A DNA stretch of 64,000 bases from positions 7,360,733-7,424,732 of the forward strand of contig CM035358.1 of assembly GCA_020137815.1 (NCBI GenBank), in the 5' to 3' direction. Shown here one piece after another: positions 63,613 through 64,000 of this stretch. Position 1 is the first letter of the stretch; every line of letters begins with the position of its first letter. The DNA comes from Hormiphora californensis. Taxonomy: Eukaryota; Ctenophora; Tentaculata; Cydippida; Pleurobrachiidae. The notes under the pieces are model-generated. The model ran no database searches, had not been told where the DNA came from, and saw only the letters and a program-made list of their open reading frames with translations. The translations under genes and the position numbers were made by a program.

Positions 63613-63741
63613 GGGTTTCACAGTTATATAATAACCTCACCGAAGCAATAGTTATAAAATAAACCGTCTGCAGATTTAACCCGGTCCTGGGATAAATGGC
63701 AGACTGGCAGAGATAGAGAGAGAGAGATAGAGAGAGAGAGG

Positions 63742-63772
<31 letters not shown>

Positions 63773-64000
63773 CATACTGTTTAACTAGATGAGTCTGAAG
63801 GCATAATTTTTCTAATTTCTCTGCACCAAGTCTAGACGATTCACCCCCCCCCCCTTCAGGAATGACTGCAGTGGCTATCGACCGATATTTGGCTGTCTTT
63901 ACTGCCATCAGATACCCCAAATTGGTTTCAAGTAGACGGGCTGTTATGACAGTGGTGGCTATTTGGATCTACTGCTTCCTATCGTCCATGGTAAGATTAT
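62817..64000 (+). CDS. Class A (rhodopsin-like) GPCR, 5' exons, cut by window end
   Basis: Plus-strand exons 62817-62946, 63092-63158, 63313-63479 and 63860-63990 join in phase; a donor GTAAGA follows 63990, so the gene continues beyond the window. Landmarks: TM1 with GNVFVVLLFVKLRRV (Asn1.50), TM2 NLALCDLFLGLKLPFFFL (LAxxD), a Cys at the start of TM3 (SCTFGGIADSF), and IDRYLAVFTAIRYPKLVSSR (DRY motif, second loop) before TM4 MTVVAIWIYCF. The family couples to heterotrimeric G proteins at the plasma membrane. The subfamily is not clear; the DRYLAVxxxIRYPKL phrase is shared by many amine, adenosine, melatonin and orphan-type receptors. The start at 62817 was chosen as a short N-terminus; 62703 is an alternative. 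Intron 3 holds a long (GA)n tract. Confidence 0.75.
63546..63775. repeat. (GA)n microsatellites in GPCR intron 3
   Basis: Two GA tracts (63552-63614 and 63712-63772) either side of a short unique piece. Confidence 0.9.

Overview
The window looks like nuclear DNA of a metazoan, probably an invertebrate with a repeat-rich genome. The reasons are GT-AG spliced genes, a vesicular-amine-type MFS transporter, two 7TM receptor genes (one with LDL-receptor class A modules), many (GA)n/(CT)n tracts and a dense set of animal-type DNA transposons (hAT, TA-flanked Tc1/mariner-like, TTAA-flanked, PIF/Harbinger, ISL2EU-like). The phylum cannot be fixed from the sequence. A 100-N gap (9495-9594) and several apparent one-base frameshifts in A/T runs suggest a draft or long-read assembly.

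The backbone is one host gene on the minus strand, an SLC18B1-like MFS transporter. I could rebuild it as 11 exons (56065 down to 6190), giving 444 aa with every junction in phase. Its last intron is about 37.3 kb (6393-43693) and crosses the N gap. That intron holds a same-strand LDLa-containing GPCR gene (39148-43284) and almost all the transposon genes. Several splice junctions of the transporter (exons 6-10) have been tandemly duplicated into the adjacent intron; at exon 9 this has grown to a ~32-copy, 37-bp minisatellite.

Layout: 1-4.7 kb, C-rich low-complexity DNA with no convincing gene; 4.7-6.2 kb, mostly unique; 6.2-6.4 kb, transporter exon 11; 6.4-17.9 kb, repeats, the gap, a decayed reverse transcriptase, a hAT-type element carrying two satellite arrays, and a TTAA foldback element; 18.1-27.9 kb, three tightly spaced minus-strand genes (DDE transposase of ISL2EU type, SWIM/YqaJ nuclease, zinc-finger/Ulp1 protease) that I interpret as one mobile element riddled with younger MITEs; 28.4-34.0 kb, plus-strand Myb/SANT-like protein and HARBI1-type transposase (a Harbinger gene pair); 34.3-37.3 kb, several MITEs; 39.1-43.3 kb, the LDLa-GPCR gene broken by a 2.0-kb foldback transposon and one frameshift; 43.7-56.1 kb, transporter exons 10 to 1, with an ORF1-only retroelement in intron 2; 56-62.8 kb, microsatellites and a retroposed unit with an 11-bp target duplication; 62.8-64 kb, first exons of a plus-strand class A GPCR cut by the window end.

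The mobile genes fall into two functional groups: DDE transposase plus YqaJ nuclease plus Ulp1-type protease on one strand, and HARBI1 plus its Myb-like partner on the other. The MITEs are non-autonomous elements that depend on transposases in trans.
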